Shown in pieces: positions 32,101 to 39,579 of a stretch of DNA of 64,000 bases (the first letter of the stretch is position 1; every line of letters begins with the position of its first letter). Both the position numbers and the translations under genes were made by a program. The DNA is from Neisseria subflava (GTDB taxonomy: Bacteria > Pseudomonadota > Gammaproteobacteria > Burkholderiales > Neisseriaceae), in NCBI RefSeq assembly GCF_005221305.1, contig NZ_CP039887.1, forward strand, positions 1,178,001 to 1,242,000. The letters are read 5' to 3'. Below the pieces are notes generated by a model that ran no database searches, was not told the DNA's origin, and was given only the letters and a program-made list of their open reading frames with translations.

Positions 32101-33417
32101 TTTGCGGTAGGCGAACGTCCATTCTTCGCCGAGGTTGTTGCTGCTTTTGAGCACTTTGCCGTCGGTGTCGTAACGGTCGTATTCGTAGCGGGACACCAGT
32201 CCGTCGGGCTGACTGTGTTCGACCATGATGTGGTTGCGGTAAGCGAAACCGCGCAGTTTTTTGCCGTCGCGTCCGTAAACGGCGGTCAAATCGCCGTAGC
32301 CGTCGTAGTCGTAGCGCACCAGTTCCTTGCCGTTGAAGGTGACGGAGGTGAGGCGGTTGACGTAGAAACGCTCGTCTTCGGAAACGAAGACGTCCCGCTC
32401 CCCGGCCGGGTCGAAGTCGGGATCGTTGTCGTGCAGACGGATGGAGGAGAATACGGGTTGGAAGTGTCGGCCGCTGCCGTCGTAAATGCTGTGCGGCAGT
32501 CCGTTGTCGTCGTAGCAGAGGCGGATATGGCGGCCGTTGCGGTCAAGTTGGGCGACCAGTTGGTAAATGCCGCAACCGGAATCGACTTCGGCAAACAGCA
32601 GCCGTGCGCCGCCGTCGGGAGAGGCGATTTGGTAGAGGTCGTCTGAAATCTGAGAAAAGAAGATTTGTTCGTAAGGATCGAAATAGGCGTCATCTAGACC
32701 GTAGGGGTCTTCTTCAGCAGAAGCAGGTCGCGGTGCAGCCTCTTCTTCATATAAATCGTCTTCATCTTCGTCATCTGCGGAATAAGGCTTGTCCGCTTCA
32801 TCGCTAATATCCGGCAACGGAATTTCCCTGCCCTGCTCATCAATATAAAGGAATCCGTCGGCAGTACGGGCAAGACGCATAGAGAACGGCAGCGACCAAC
32901 CTTGTCCCAGCCAGCCGTTGCCGATTTGGTCGGAATAATAGCTGCGCTGCCAAACAAGGGGAAGCGGGGAATCGAAAGCAAAGTCGGTCTCTGTATCGTC
33001 AAATAGGACTTTGATACCAAGTACAGCATTAACAGGGTTACCGATAGCTGCAGCAACCTTACAGGGTATGCAGTGACCATGACCAGAAGTAACCACCCCA
33101 CCATCAGAACCTGCTCCACTACCCCCACCGAAACCACTAACCATTTTTCGAGAAGGTAGCCTAATACTAGGCAAACCTGGAACCATTGAAGCGAGCGAAA
33201 CTACATCAGATACAGTATCAGCCACATTAGCTGCAGCAGAGTCAGGAGCAACCAAAGAAAGGGCACTAGAGGCCACATCGGCCACCATCTCTATCACATC
33301 TACCGGCCCGGCCGCATTAGTCAGCGGCTCTGGCGGATTGGCAGAACCTTGAGACACCATAGCAGGTGCAGAAGGTTGAGGAACAAGAATACCTATGGTG
33401 TTACCGGAAGAGGACAT
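29188..33417 (-). CDS. Full-length Rhs protein with HNH nuclease tip
   Basis: A 1409-aa Rhs protein. Residues 1-110 are Ala/Ser/Val-rich with no PAAR or DUF4150 signature. C116-x-x-C119 (HCIPCK) precedes a DUF6531-like region (GNPVNAVLGIKVL, LPLVWQRSYYSD, about 125-200), and YD repeats run to about 1250. The core ends NQDPILLLGGSNLY and AWFDPLG. The tip (1272-1409) is basic and ends in HHIIPLKNGGSN..WWNLTPVKHPHN..IH (1356-1384), an HNH/His-Me finger nuclease. A linker near residues 1055-1095 carries an in-frame palindromic repeat. It is divergent from the T6SS operon and is a likely substrate, although a loading chaperone is not seen beside it. Confidence 0.9.
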   Translation of the reverse strand: MSSSGNTIGILVPQPSAPAMVSQGSANPPEPLTNAAGPVDVIEMVADVASSALSLVAPDSAAANVADTVSDVVSLASMVPGLPSIRLPSRKMVSGFGGGSGAGSDGGVVTSGHGHCIPCKVAAAIGNPVNAVLGIKVLFDDTETDFAFDSPLPLVWQRSYYSDQIGNGWLGQGWSLPFSMRLARTADGFLYIDEQGREIPLPDISDEADKPYSADDEDEDDLYEEEAAPRPASAEEDPYGLDDAYFDPYEQIFFSQISDDLYQIASPDGGARLLFAEVDSGCGIYQLVAQLDRNGRHIRLCYDDNGLPHSIYDGSGRHFQPVFSSIRLHDNDPDFDPAGERDVFVSEDERFYVNRLTSVTFNGKELVRYDYDGYGDLTAVYGRDGKKLRGFAYRNHIMVEHSQPDGLVSRYEYDRYDTDGKVLKSSNNLGEEWTFAYRKDHTVVTDALGRTEVYGFDENRELVYRIDADGQRSDSERDSYGRITVERDPLGRETRYLYDTEGNVIAITAPDGSSTQIDYHETLNLPVAVNDPAGRITAYDYDKRGNLISITDPAGYTTSYGYNAQWLPETITDALGKTRRLQYDTLDQLVSFTDCTGETTRFGYTEYGDLETVTDALGHTTRHHYDAAGNPVRTDYPDGSHETFEYDRLNRLTAHIDGLGAKTAYELAVDGLPLKRTNALGHTFAYAYDKARRLTVLTNENGETYRLDYDPTDNLIQETGWDGKITAYGYDAAGQLVQQTEYGQSNHEGRLKERPETWHIHHFKRNILGQLIEKQSRKVSHKNGQSKDEGISRTRFEYDPITGNLTKARNHHSSVELAYDELNRLIGETTVHNGQSATVGYRYDPLGNRIRTILPDGRPIDYLYYGSGHLHQISLNGEVVSDIERDKLHREIQRTQGNISSLYDYDPMGRLKSQRTVRSGTQTLHGKQNPLAGGAVNRRYAYDKASNLIQSADQRSGVLNYVYDKIGRIQEARNSQTGRSETFAFDPAHNILDIPTSTPSPVGEGRGEGKTTAPISDDPKTQGRMKSPANPNLTGGNRLKEYNGIEYTYDALGNLIYRQLPNGENQYYQYDLENQLVRAEIKKPAGNTEIWEYAYDPFGRRLSKERQDKLAWTSTDPKRTHFVWDGSRLLQEYTYKGCYTYIYTDQDSYEPLAQIFDNTKDDKQYLAYFHNDQIGIPKEMTDIHGNLLWYGEYTAWGRLKKDERVYKNAHQPFRLQNQYFDEETGLHYNLMRYYEPEVGRFVNQDPILLLGGSNLYSFASNTNAWFDPLGLKKKRNKKPRRIIPYDDIMDDVDKWSLVPVSQRQKCLIKDKLPSAKQRSVRQNRMMRKDFSRREKSLIREWERETGHTWPAGATPHHIIPLKNGGSNTWWNLTPVKHPHNATIHGTGSALRTHLPYSTPTGIINQIVPR
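30391..30425 (-). repeat. Palindromic GC-rich repeat inserted in frame in rhs (copy 1)
   Basis: The minus strand reads CCCTCTCCCGTGGGAGAAGG followed by CCGGGGAGAGGGC, near-palindromic, and is translated as SPVGEGRGEG. The same element lies at 63619-63653 in another rhs at the matching protein position (after FDPAHNIL). The other two rhs genes have different short linkers there. Confidence 0.75.
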
Positions 33418-33750
33418 GCGATTACTCCGTCGAAATCCTAATTAATCTACAAGTAGAAACCTCAAAACAAGGAACCTCAATTACTTTCTGAGGACTTTGA
33501 ACACATTATTTTGCAAAAATTATAACAAACAATAAGCTATAAATAAAACAGTATTTGATAAACTTAATTATTCATTTTTCATATGGTAAACGCATATTTT
33601 AAAAGATTATTTACATTTCTTAGGTTATTATTTCAAGCGGTTTAAATTTATATTTATCAATACATCGAATTATGCTAGAGTACGAGTTTAGCAGTTGTAT
33701 CTAATTAGCAACTTGGGAATCTAAAACCTCTTCTCTTGTGATGACTACTT
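33418..33750. promoter_or_regulatory. Divergent intergenic region between rhs and the T6SS operon
   Basis: This 333-nt region is very AT-rich and has no convincing gene on either strand. It must hold the promoters of the minus-strand rhs and of the plus-strand tagF operon. A TATGCT at 33671-33676 could be a -10 box for the T6SS operon, but no matching -35 is clear. I see no operator palindrome and no DUS here. Confidence 0.45.
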
Positions 33751-34305
33751 ATGCTTAAGCAAAATGAAGTCTATTTTTTTGGCAAACTGAATCAATCACG
33801 TGATTTTATTTTCTCCGAGAATCTTCAGACTAACGATAGATTCTTTTGGGATAACTGGTTTAACCGATGTTCCGGCCAAAACAAATTAATTTCATTCACT
33901 CGAAAAACATATTCCCCTTTGCAAATTTGGCTATTTTGTATCAAATTACCTGATGGTCTTATTTATACAGGCATAACTACTGGTAGTTCTGATAAAATTG
34001 GCAGAAAATATCCATTTGTGTTATTTTATAAACCTAGCTCTATTTCTGAATCACTTGATTCTCTTTTTTCTCTTTTAAAGAAAAAAAATTCCTTTCACGA
34101 GATATTAAAAGAAGGGAAATGTTGTATCGAAAATTTTTACAGTAGTGATACAACAAGGAACCCTATCCTCTCTGAATCCTTTCACAACTTTTTATCTGAT
34201 TCAGACGGCATTGGTAGTTTTTGGCAAGAAATTGAAAGCGGTGACCACATAAAACATGAAGGCCTCCCCTCATGCTCACTGTTTAATAAGTTATTTGGAT
34301 CATAA
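33751..34305 (+). CDS. tagF: T6SS-associated protein TagF
   Basis: A 184-aa protein with the TagF/DUF2094 pattern: FFGKLNQSRDFI near the N-terminus (family GKLPxxGDF), FFWDNWFNRC, SPLQIWLFCIKLPDG, and SDKIGRKYPFVLFYKP (family DxxGRxxP). In Pseudomonas, TagF is a post-translational repressor of T6SS firing. The first motif is less canonical than usual (SRDF for GDF). It is the first gene of the operon, and tssA begins 4 nt after its stop. No PpkA, PppA or Fha gene is present nearby. An AT-form DUS lies near 34202. Confidence 0.83.
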   Translation: MLKQNEVYFFGKLNQSRDFIFSENLQTNDRFFWDNWFNRCSGQNKLISFTRKTYSPLQIWLFCIKLPDGLIYTGITTGSSDKIGRKYPFVLFYKPSSISESLDSLFSLLKKKNSFHEILKEGKCCIENFYSSDTTRNPILSESFHNFLSDSDGIGSFWQEIESGDHIKHEGLPSCSLFNKLFGS

Positions 34306-34309
34306 GTAG

Positions 34310-35368
34310 ATGAACACATTTCCTCGATGGGACGAACCTATCTCTATCGACAGTCCCGAAGGTGTAAATATCGAATACGATAGCCGCTTTTTAGAACTAC
34401 AAAGCGTAGCTGAAGGCAAACCAGAACAACAGTATGGTGACACGATTATTTCGGCAGAAGAAGCTGATTGGGCAACGGTAGAAAAGTTATGCAATCAATT
34501 GCTAGCTGAATCTAAGGATTTGCATGTCCTAGCCTACTATACACAGGCGCTTACAGCCAAACATGGACTCGTAGGGTTCTGTGCTGGTTGCGAAGCAATC
34601 AAAGCTAATATAGACCTGTATTGGGAATCCATTTATCCTAAACTAGAGGATGAAGACGGTGAATTTGATCCATTTTACAGGATTAATGCCCTTAGCTCCT
34701 TTACCACACTTGATGGCATCATAAAAGAAATTCTTTCATCTAAATTATTGATAAATGGGTTAACCCAACAGCCAATTACTGTAAAAGAAGCTGTTTCTAT
34801 CTTACAAGGGAATGATCCACAAAATTATCCGGGAGGTAAAGAACGGTTAATGCTCGATATTAGGGTGAATGCCGATACGGGGAAACCTGAATTGACCGCA
34901 TTAATTCAGGCATTGGACTGTCTGAAAGACATCCAACGCATTTTCTCGTCTAATTTACAGGATGAACACTCACTTGATTTTGATGTTATTCAGAAACCTC
35001 TTACCCTAATTCACAAAGCCATCAACTATAATGATGGGAGTACTCCCTCAGTACAACAGACAGAACAGTCAGAGTTACCCTCTGAAACTAACAGCTCAAC
35101 TATTACACAAGAACAATCTATTCAAGAGGCCGATGCATGGCGCCGTTTGAATATTAAAAATCGTGCTGATGTTGATTTAGCTTTAGAGAAAATCTGCATT
35201 TATTTTGAAACTCTTGAACCCAGCCACCCTGCACCACTGTTTATCCGCAGGGTACAACGACAAATGAATATGAATTTTTATGACATCATGAAAGATATTA
35301 GCCCAGAAAGTATTGCCAATTTAGAAGTTTTAATTGGCAAACCGGATGAAGATACAGTAAACTCATGA
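34310..35368 (+). CDS. tssA: T6SS baseplate/sheath-cap protein TssA
   Basis: A 352-aa protein with an N-terminal ImpA/TssA domain: PISIDSPEGVNIEYDSRFLEL, followed by ISAEEADWATVEKLCNQLLAESKDLHVLAYYTQAL and WESIYPKLEDEDGEFDPFYRINALSS. TssA caps the growing sheath and helps assemble the baseplate. The C-terminal part (INxxRVQRQMNMNFYDIMKDI-like) matches the short-form family. It follows tagF by 4 nt; tssB follows after 81 nt. Confidence 0.92.
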   Translation: MNTFPRWDEPISIDSPEGVNIEYDSRFLELQSVAEGKPEQQYGDTIISAEEADWATVEKLCNQLLAESKDLHVLAYYTQALTAKHGLVGFCAGCEAIKANIDLYWESIYPKLEDEDGEFDPFYRINALSSFTTLDGIIKEILSSKLLINGLTQQPITVKEAVSILQGNDPQNYPGGKERLMLDIRVNADTGKPELTALIQALDCLKDIQRIFSSNLQDEHSLDFDVIQKPLTLIHKAINYNDGSTPSVQQTEQSELPSETNSSTITQEQSIQEADAWRRLNIKNRADVDLALEKICIYFETLEPSHPAPLFIRRVQRQMNMNFYDIMKDISPESIANLEVLIGKPDEDTVNS

Positions 35369-35449
35369 ACCTAGCATACCTCATCCACGATTTAGTAAAA
35401 TTTTTTTAATAAATACAACAACATTATTAATCATCCTAAGGTTATAACC

Positions 35450-35965
35450 ATGTCACGAAATAAATCATCAGGTCAAAAGTTTATTGCCCGTAATCGAGCT
35501 CCTCGCGTGCAAATTGAGTATGACGTAGAATTGTATGGTTCAGAGAAAAAAATCGAACTGCCTTTCGTTATGGGTATTATGGCCGATTTGGTTGGCAAAC
35601 CTGTTGAGCCCTTACCTGAATTGGCTGAACGAAAATTCTTAGAAATTGATGTAGACAATTTCGATGAACGCATGAAAGCCCTTAAACCTCGCGTTGCCTT
35701 CAACGTAAAAAATACATTGACAGGTGAAGGGAATTTGAATGTAGAACTCGAATTGGAAAGCATGGATGACTTCTCACCAGCGGCAATAGCTAAAAAAGTA
35801 GCACCTCTAAATGAACTTTTACAGGCGCGTACTGAACTATCTAATTTACTCTCATATATGGATGGTAAAAGTGGGGCTGAAGAATTAATTGGAAAAGTCT
35901 TAGGGGATAGCGAATTGCTAAAAAGTCTTGCAGCTGCACCTAAATCAACATCCAAAGATGAATAA
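35450..35965 (+). CDS. tssB: T6SS contractile sheath small subunit TssB
   Basis: A 171-aa protein with the TssB/VipA pattern: RVQIEYDVELYGSEKKIELPFVMGIMADL at the N-terminus, then FLEIDVDNFDERMKALKPR and LLSYMDGKSGAEELI. It forms the contractile sheath with TssC. An AAGG precedes the ATG. It directly precedes tssC (34-nt gap), and TagJ, which in other systems contacts TssB, is encoded downstream. Confidence 0.96.
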   Translation: MSRNKSSGQKFIARNRAPRVQIEYDVELYGSEKKIELPFVMGIMADLVGKPVEPLPELAERKFLEIDVDNFDERMKALKPRVAFNVKNTLTGEGNLNVELELESMDDFSPAAIAKKVAPLNELLQARTELSNLLSYMDGKSGAEELIGKVLGDSELLKSLAAAPKSTSKDE

Positions 35966-35999
35966 TAGTCTCTAATAAAACTAGAAGTGAAAGTAAATC

Positions 36000-37499
36000 A
36001 TGGCTGAAAAACAATTAGATACCCTAGGAAATGGAAGTTCGCAACATGTGTTTGCAACCAATGAATTTGAACAGCTGCTTCAAAAAGAATTCAAACCTAA
36101 AACGGAAGAAGCTAAAAGCGCTGTAACTAATGCAGTCGCAACATTGGCTCAGCAAGCCCTACAAAATGCCGTGACCATTTCAGATGATACCTATCAAACT
36201 ATTGAAGCAATTATTGCCGAACTTGATAGAAAGCTTTCTGAACAAATCAACTTGATCTTGCATCATGAGGATTTTCAAAAACTTGAAGGTGAATGGCGCG
36301 GCCTACATCATTTAGTAACAAACACTGAAACAGATACTTTGTTAAAAATCAAAGTATTGCCTATTTCCAAAAAAGAAGTTGCTCGTAACTTAAAACGCTT
36401 TAAAGGTACAGCCTGGGATCAAAGCCCACTCTTTAAACGCATATATGAGGAAGAGTACGGCCAATTCGGTGGCGAACCTTTTGGTTGCTTAGTTGGTGAC
36501 TATTATTTTGATCATTCTGCCCCTGATGTAGAAATGCTCAATAGCCTTGAAAAGATTGCCGCGGCTGCGCACTGCCCATTTATTGCAGGTGCATCTCCCA
36601 AGCTAATGCAAATGGAATCTTGGCAAGAATTAGCTAATCCGCGCGACCTGAGCAAAATCTTCCAAAATGCGGAATACGCTCCATGGCGAAGCCTGCGTGA
36701 ATCCGAAGACTCTCGTTATATCGGCTTAGCTTTGCCTCGTTTCCTGTCTCGTCTGCCTTATGGTGCCACGACAAACCCCGTAGATGAATTTGACTTCGAG
36801 GAAGAGACAGAGGGTGCGGATCATAACAAATATACTTGGGCCAATGCAGCTTATGCAATGGCAGTAAATATTAACCGTTCATTTAAATACTATGGCTGGT
36901 GCACTGCCATTCGTGGCGTAGAATCAGGCGGTATCGTTGAAAATCTTCCCTGCCACACATTCCCAACCGATGATGGCGGTGTAGACATGAAATGCCCAAC
37001 AGAAATTGCCATTAGCGACCGCCGTGAGGCAGAGCTGGCTGCATTGGGCTTTATGCCATTAATTCATCGTAAGAACACAGATTTAGCTGCATTTATCGGT
37101 GCACAATCTTTGCATAAACCATCTGAATATTATGATCCAGATGCTACTGCCAATGCACGTTTGTCTGCTCGCTTGCCTTACTTATTCGCATGTTGCCGTT
37201 TCGCACACTACTTAAAATGTATTGTTCGCGACAAAGTTGGCTCATTCCGTGAACGTGATGACATGGAACGTTGGTTGAACGAATGGATTATGAATTATGT
37301 AGATGGAGACCCCGCTAACTCCACCCAAGAAACAAAAGCCCGTAAGCCATTGGCTGCTGCAGAGGTAGTTGTAGAAGAAGTAGAAGATAATCCAGGATAC
37401 TACACTTCTAAGTTCTTCCTGCGTCCTCATTATCAACTTGAGGGACTTACCGTTTCTCTACGCTTAGTTTCCAAATTGCCTTCGACTAAACAAGAATAG
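36000..37499 (+). CDS. tssC: T6SS contractile sheath large subunit TssC
   Basis: A 499-aa protein with clear TssC/VipB markers: LEGEWRGLHHLVTNTETDTLLKIKVL, FGCLVGDYYFDHS, FIAGASPKLM, SRLPYGATTNPVDEFDFEEE, a FAHYLKCIVRDKVGSF segment, and a C-terminal PGYYTSKFFLRPHYQLEGL. It makes the outer layer of the contractile sheath, whose N-terminal helix is recognised by ClpV after contraction. The length is normal and no frame problem is seen. Confidence 0.97.
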   Translation: MAEKQLDTLGNGSSQHVFATNEFEQLLQKEFKPKTEEAKSAVTNAVATLAQQALQNAVTISDDTYQTIEAIIAELDRKLSEQINLILHHEDFQKLEGEWRGLHHLVTNTETDTLLKIKVLPISKKEVARNLKRFKGTAWDQSPLFKRIYEEEYGQFGGEPFGCLVGDYYFDHSAPDVEMLNSLEKIAAAAHCPFIAGASPKLMQMESWQELANPRDLSKIFQNAEYAPWRSLRESEDSRYIGLALPRFLSRLPYGATTNPVDEFDFEEETEGADHNKYTWANAAYAMAVNINRSFKYYGWCTAIRGVESGGIVENLPCHTFPTDDGGVDMKCPTEIAISDRREAELAALGFMPLIHRKNTDLAAFIGAQSLHKPSEYYDPDATANARLSARLPYLFACCRFAHYLKCIVRDKVGSFRERDDMERWLNEWIMNYVDGDPANSTQETKARKPLAAAEVVVEEVEDNPGYYTSKFFLRPHYQLEGLTVSLRLVSKLPSTKQE

Positions 37500-37579
37500 T
37501 CAGGCTTAGTTTATTTAGTTGGGTATATTTAGTGCCCTGTTGTTAAATCGCTTGTATTTTTTAACTAGGAGAGTAAAAA

Positions 37580-38062
37580 ATGGCTATTGATATGTTCATG
37601 AAAGTCGAAGGTGTAAATGGCGAATCAAAAGATTCTAACCACAAAGACTGGACTAACATCGAAAGTTTTGACTGGGGTGCAGAGCAACCTGGTTCAATGA
37701 CTAGCGGCGGTGGCGGTGGTGCCGGTAAAGTCAATTTCAATGACTTGACCGTAGTTGCCGCTATCGATAAAGCAGCTCCAACCATTCTGAAAAACTGCGC
37801 TACCGGCCAACACTTGAGCAAAGTAGAAATTTCTGTTTGCAAAGCTGGTGGTGAGCAAATTGAATACTCACGCACCACATTGGAAGATGTCTTGGTAACC
37901 GGTGTGAAATTCATTGGTGTACAAGACAATGATGCGCTGAAAATGCGTTATTCATTCCAAGCTGCAAAAGTGAAAAACCAATATTGGGAACAAACCGATA
38001 AAGGTTCTAAAGGTGCTGAAGTTCAAATGGCCTTCAATATCAAAGAAAATAAATCTGCATAA
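37580..38062 (+). CDS. hcp: T6SS inner tube protein Hcp (TssD)
   Basis: A 160-aa protein typical of Hcp: MAIDMFMKVEGVNGES, IESFDWGAEQPGSM, a flexible Gly-rich loop, GKVNFNDLTVVAAIDKAAPTILK, and a C-terminal VQMAFNIKENK. Hexameric rings stack into the secreted tube. AGGAG (37567-37571) lies 8 nt upstream of the ATG, a good ribosome site consistent with high expression. A long hairpin follows at 38086-38120. Confidence 0.97.
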   Translation: MAIDMFMKVEGVNGESKDSNHKDWTNIESFDWGAEQPGSMTSGGGGGAGKVNFNDLTVVAAIDKAAPTILKNCATGQHLSKVEISVCKAGGEQIEYSRTTLEDVLVTGVKFIGVQDNDALKMRYSFQAAKVKNQYWEQTDKGSKGAEVQMAFNIKENKSA

Positions 38063-38085
38063 TTGATATGTAGATTTCATTAAAG

Positions 38086-38120
38086 AAGCCTGACTTAAAA
38101 GGCATTTTTAAGTCAGGCTT
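38086..38120 (+). terminator. Strong hairpin after hcp
   Basis: AAGCCTGACTTAAAA pairs with TTTTTAAGTCAGGCTT in a stem of about 15 bp, 24 nt after the hcp stop codon. No T-run follows directly, so it may be a partial terminator or a 3' stabiliser that raises hcp mRNA over tagJ and later genes. Confidence 0.7.
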
Positions 38121-38217
38121 CATACATAATGACTTTACTTTTTAGACGGCATTATTTACTGAAAAATTAGTTCTAGCTGTAGTTGCTATTCTTTTAAATA
38201 AATAAGGAATTATTGAA

Positions 38218-39033
38218 ATGGATTTGAAAACTAAATTATCGGACATGATTGAGCTTGTGCGTTCAAATCCTGACAATCAAGAACATCGTTTAGCGCTGAT
38301 TCAATATCAGTGTCTGTGCGCAAAATGGGGACAGGCTTTAAAACAGATTGGACAATATCAAAAACTGTTTCCTCATGCCCAAAAACCTTTAATGCTTTAT
38401 CTTATTGAAAATATTTCTGCTGAAATGCGGCGTCAGGCAGTTTTGGAAGCCCAACAAAAACCAAAAACACTAGAACTACACGCAAGCAAACTTGATATTC
38501 TTCAAAAGCAACTCTCTTTAGTTGCCCATGTTTCAGAACAGCAAAACAAATCCCTTGTCGATGATTATACTGTGCTATCTGAGAATATAGAAGGCTCCCC
38601 CGTACATATTACTTACCTTTTAGCAGATAAATCAGTTTCCGAGATTGATAGTGACTGGATTATTGATGGAGACGTACGTACTGCCTTCGTTTATGAATAT
38701 TTCTATCAAGGTCACTACTACTGGCAAACATGGGATTCTATTGAAAATATTTCTTTCAAGACTCCAAGTTCCTTACTGGACATCATTTGGAGGCCGTCTG
38801 AAATCAAATTTACAAATGGTGAATGTATTCAATGTATCAGCCCCGCTCGTTATGCTGTTATGCCTGGGGAAGAAACAGCATGGTCAGATCTGCTAATGAA
38901 GTGTTCACAAACTGACTGGATAGAAATAGCAGAGCAACTCTTTACAGGGATTGGTCAAAAAACTTTGTATACCGACAACCATAATTTTGGCCTTTTAGAT
39001 ATTCGTAATATTAGATTTGAACAAAATAATTAA
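38218..39033 (+). CDS. tagJ: T6SS accessory protein TagJ (ImpE family)
   Basis: A 271-aa protein. The N-terminal part VRSNPDNQEHRLALIQYQCLCAKWGQALKQI is the TPR-like ImpE helical repeat, and the C-terminal part contains WDSIENISFKTPSSLLDIIWRP and ISPARYAVM-type segments. TagJ proteins bind the TssB N-terminus and assist sheath handling. An AG-DUS (AGGCCGTCTGAAA) is present in the coding sequence near 38792. It follows hcp after 155 nt including a hairpin; tssE follows after 33 nt. Confidence 0.87.
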   Translation: MDLKTKLSDMIELVRSNPDNQEHRLALIQYQCLCAKWGQALKQIGQYQKLFPHAQKPLMLYLIENISAEMRRQAVLEAQQKPKTLELHASKLDILQKQLSLVAHVSEQQNKSLVDDYTVLSENIEGSPVHITYLLADKSVSEIDSDWIIDGDVRTAFVYEYFYQGHYYWQTWDSIENISFKTPSSLLDIIWRPSEIKFTNGECIQCISPARYAVMPGEETAWSDLLMKCSQTDWIEIAEQLFTGIGQKTLYTDNHNFGLLDIRNIRFEQNN

Positions 39034-39066
39034 AATCTATCTATCTTTCAAACTCAACAATTAAAC

Positions 39067-39579
39067 ATGTCGCAATTCAAAAATCAACTGTTACCCTCTT
39101 TATTTGACAGACTAACAGATGAAGAGCCACGCAGAAAAAAAGAGGCACGCTCCGATCGGGTCATTAATCTTGATCAATATCGGCAAGCCGTACTGCGTGA
39201 TATTCTTTATTTACTGAATACATGCAACATGCAAGCAGAAACTATGGGGATTGGCCTGACTGAAAATGTACGTTCTTCTACATTAAATTACGGTATCCCT
39301 CCCCTTTCTGGTGTTAATTTTTCCGATATTGAATGGCAAGATGTGGAACAGAACATCAAACAAGCTATCCTCGATTTTGAACCGCGTCTTGAAAATAAGA
39401 CTTTGCAAGTGATCGTAAATACCTCAGACGATGATGGCGATGCTTTACACAATAAACTTATTATTGAAATTAAAGGTTACCTGAAACTCAATCCTTATCC
39501 TAAAGAATTCTTGCTACGAACCAGTATGGATGTTGAAACAGGATTGTTTGACTTATTAGATGGGGGAAATGGGGCTTGA
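39067..39579 (+). CDS. tssE: T6SS baseplate wedge protein TssE (gp25-like)
   Basis: A 170-aa protein: LLPSLFDRLTDEEP near the N-terminus, YRQAVLRDILYLLNTCN, VRSSTLNYGIPPLSG (the conserved SxxNYGxP segment) and ILDFEPRLEN, matching the GPW/gp25 fold of phage baseplates. It links the sheath to the baseplate. Its stop codon (TGA) lies within the TTG start region of tssF, a 4-nt overlap. Confidence 0.94.
   Translation: MSQFKNQLLPSLFDRLTDEEPRRKKEARSDRVINLDQYRQAVLRDILYLLNTCNMQAETMGIGLTENVRSSTLNYGIPPLSGVNFSDIEWQDVEQNIKQAILDFEPRLENKTLQVIVNTSDDDGDALHNKLIIEIKGYLKLNPYPKEFLLRTSMDVETGLFDLLDGGNGA

Noticed and set aside
24365..33417. An insertion sequence or integrase driving the Rhs rearrangements
   Set aside because: I found no transposase, integrase or terminal inverted repeats with target duplications; homologous recombination between rhs cores explains the pattern.
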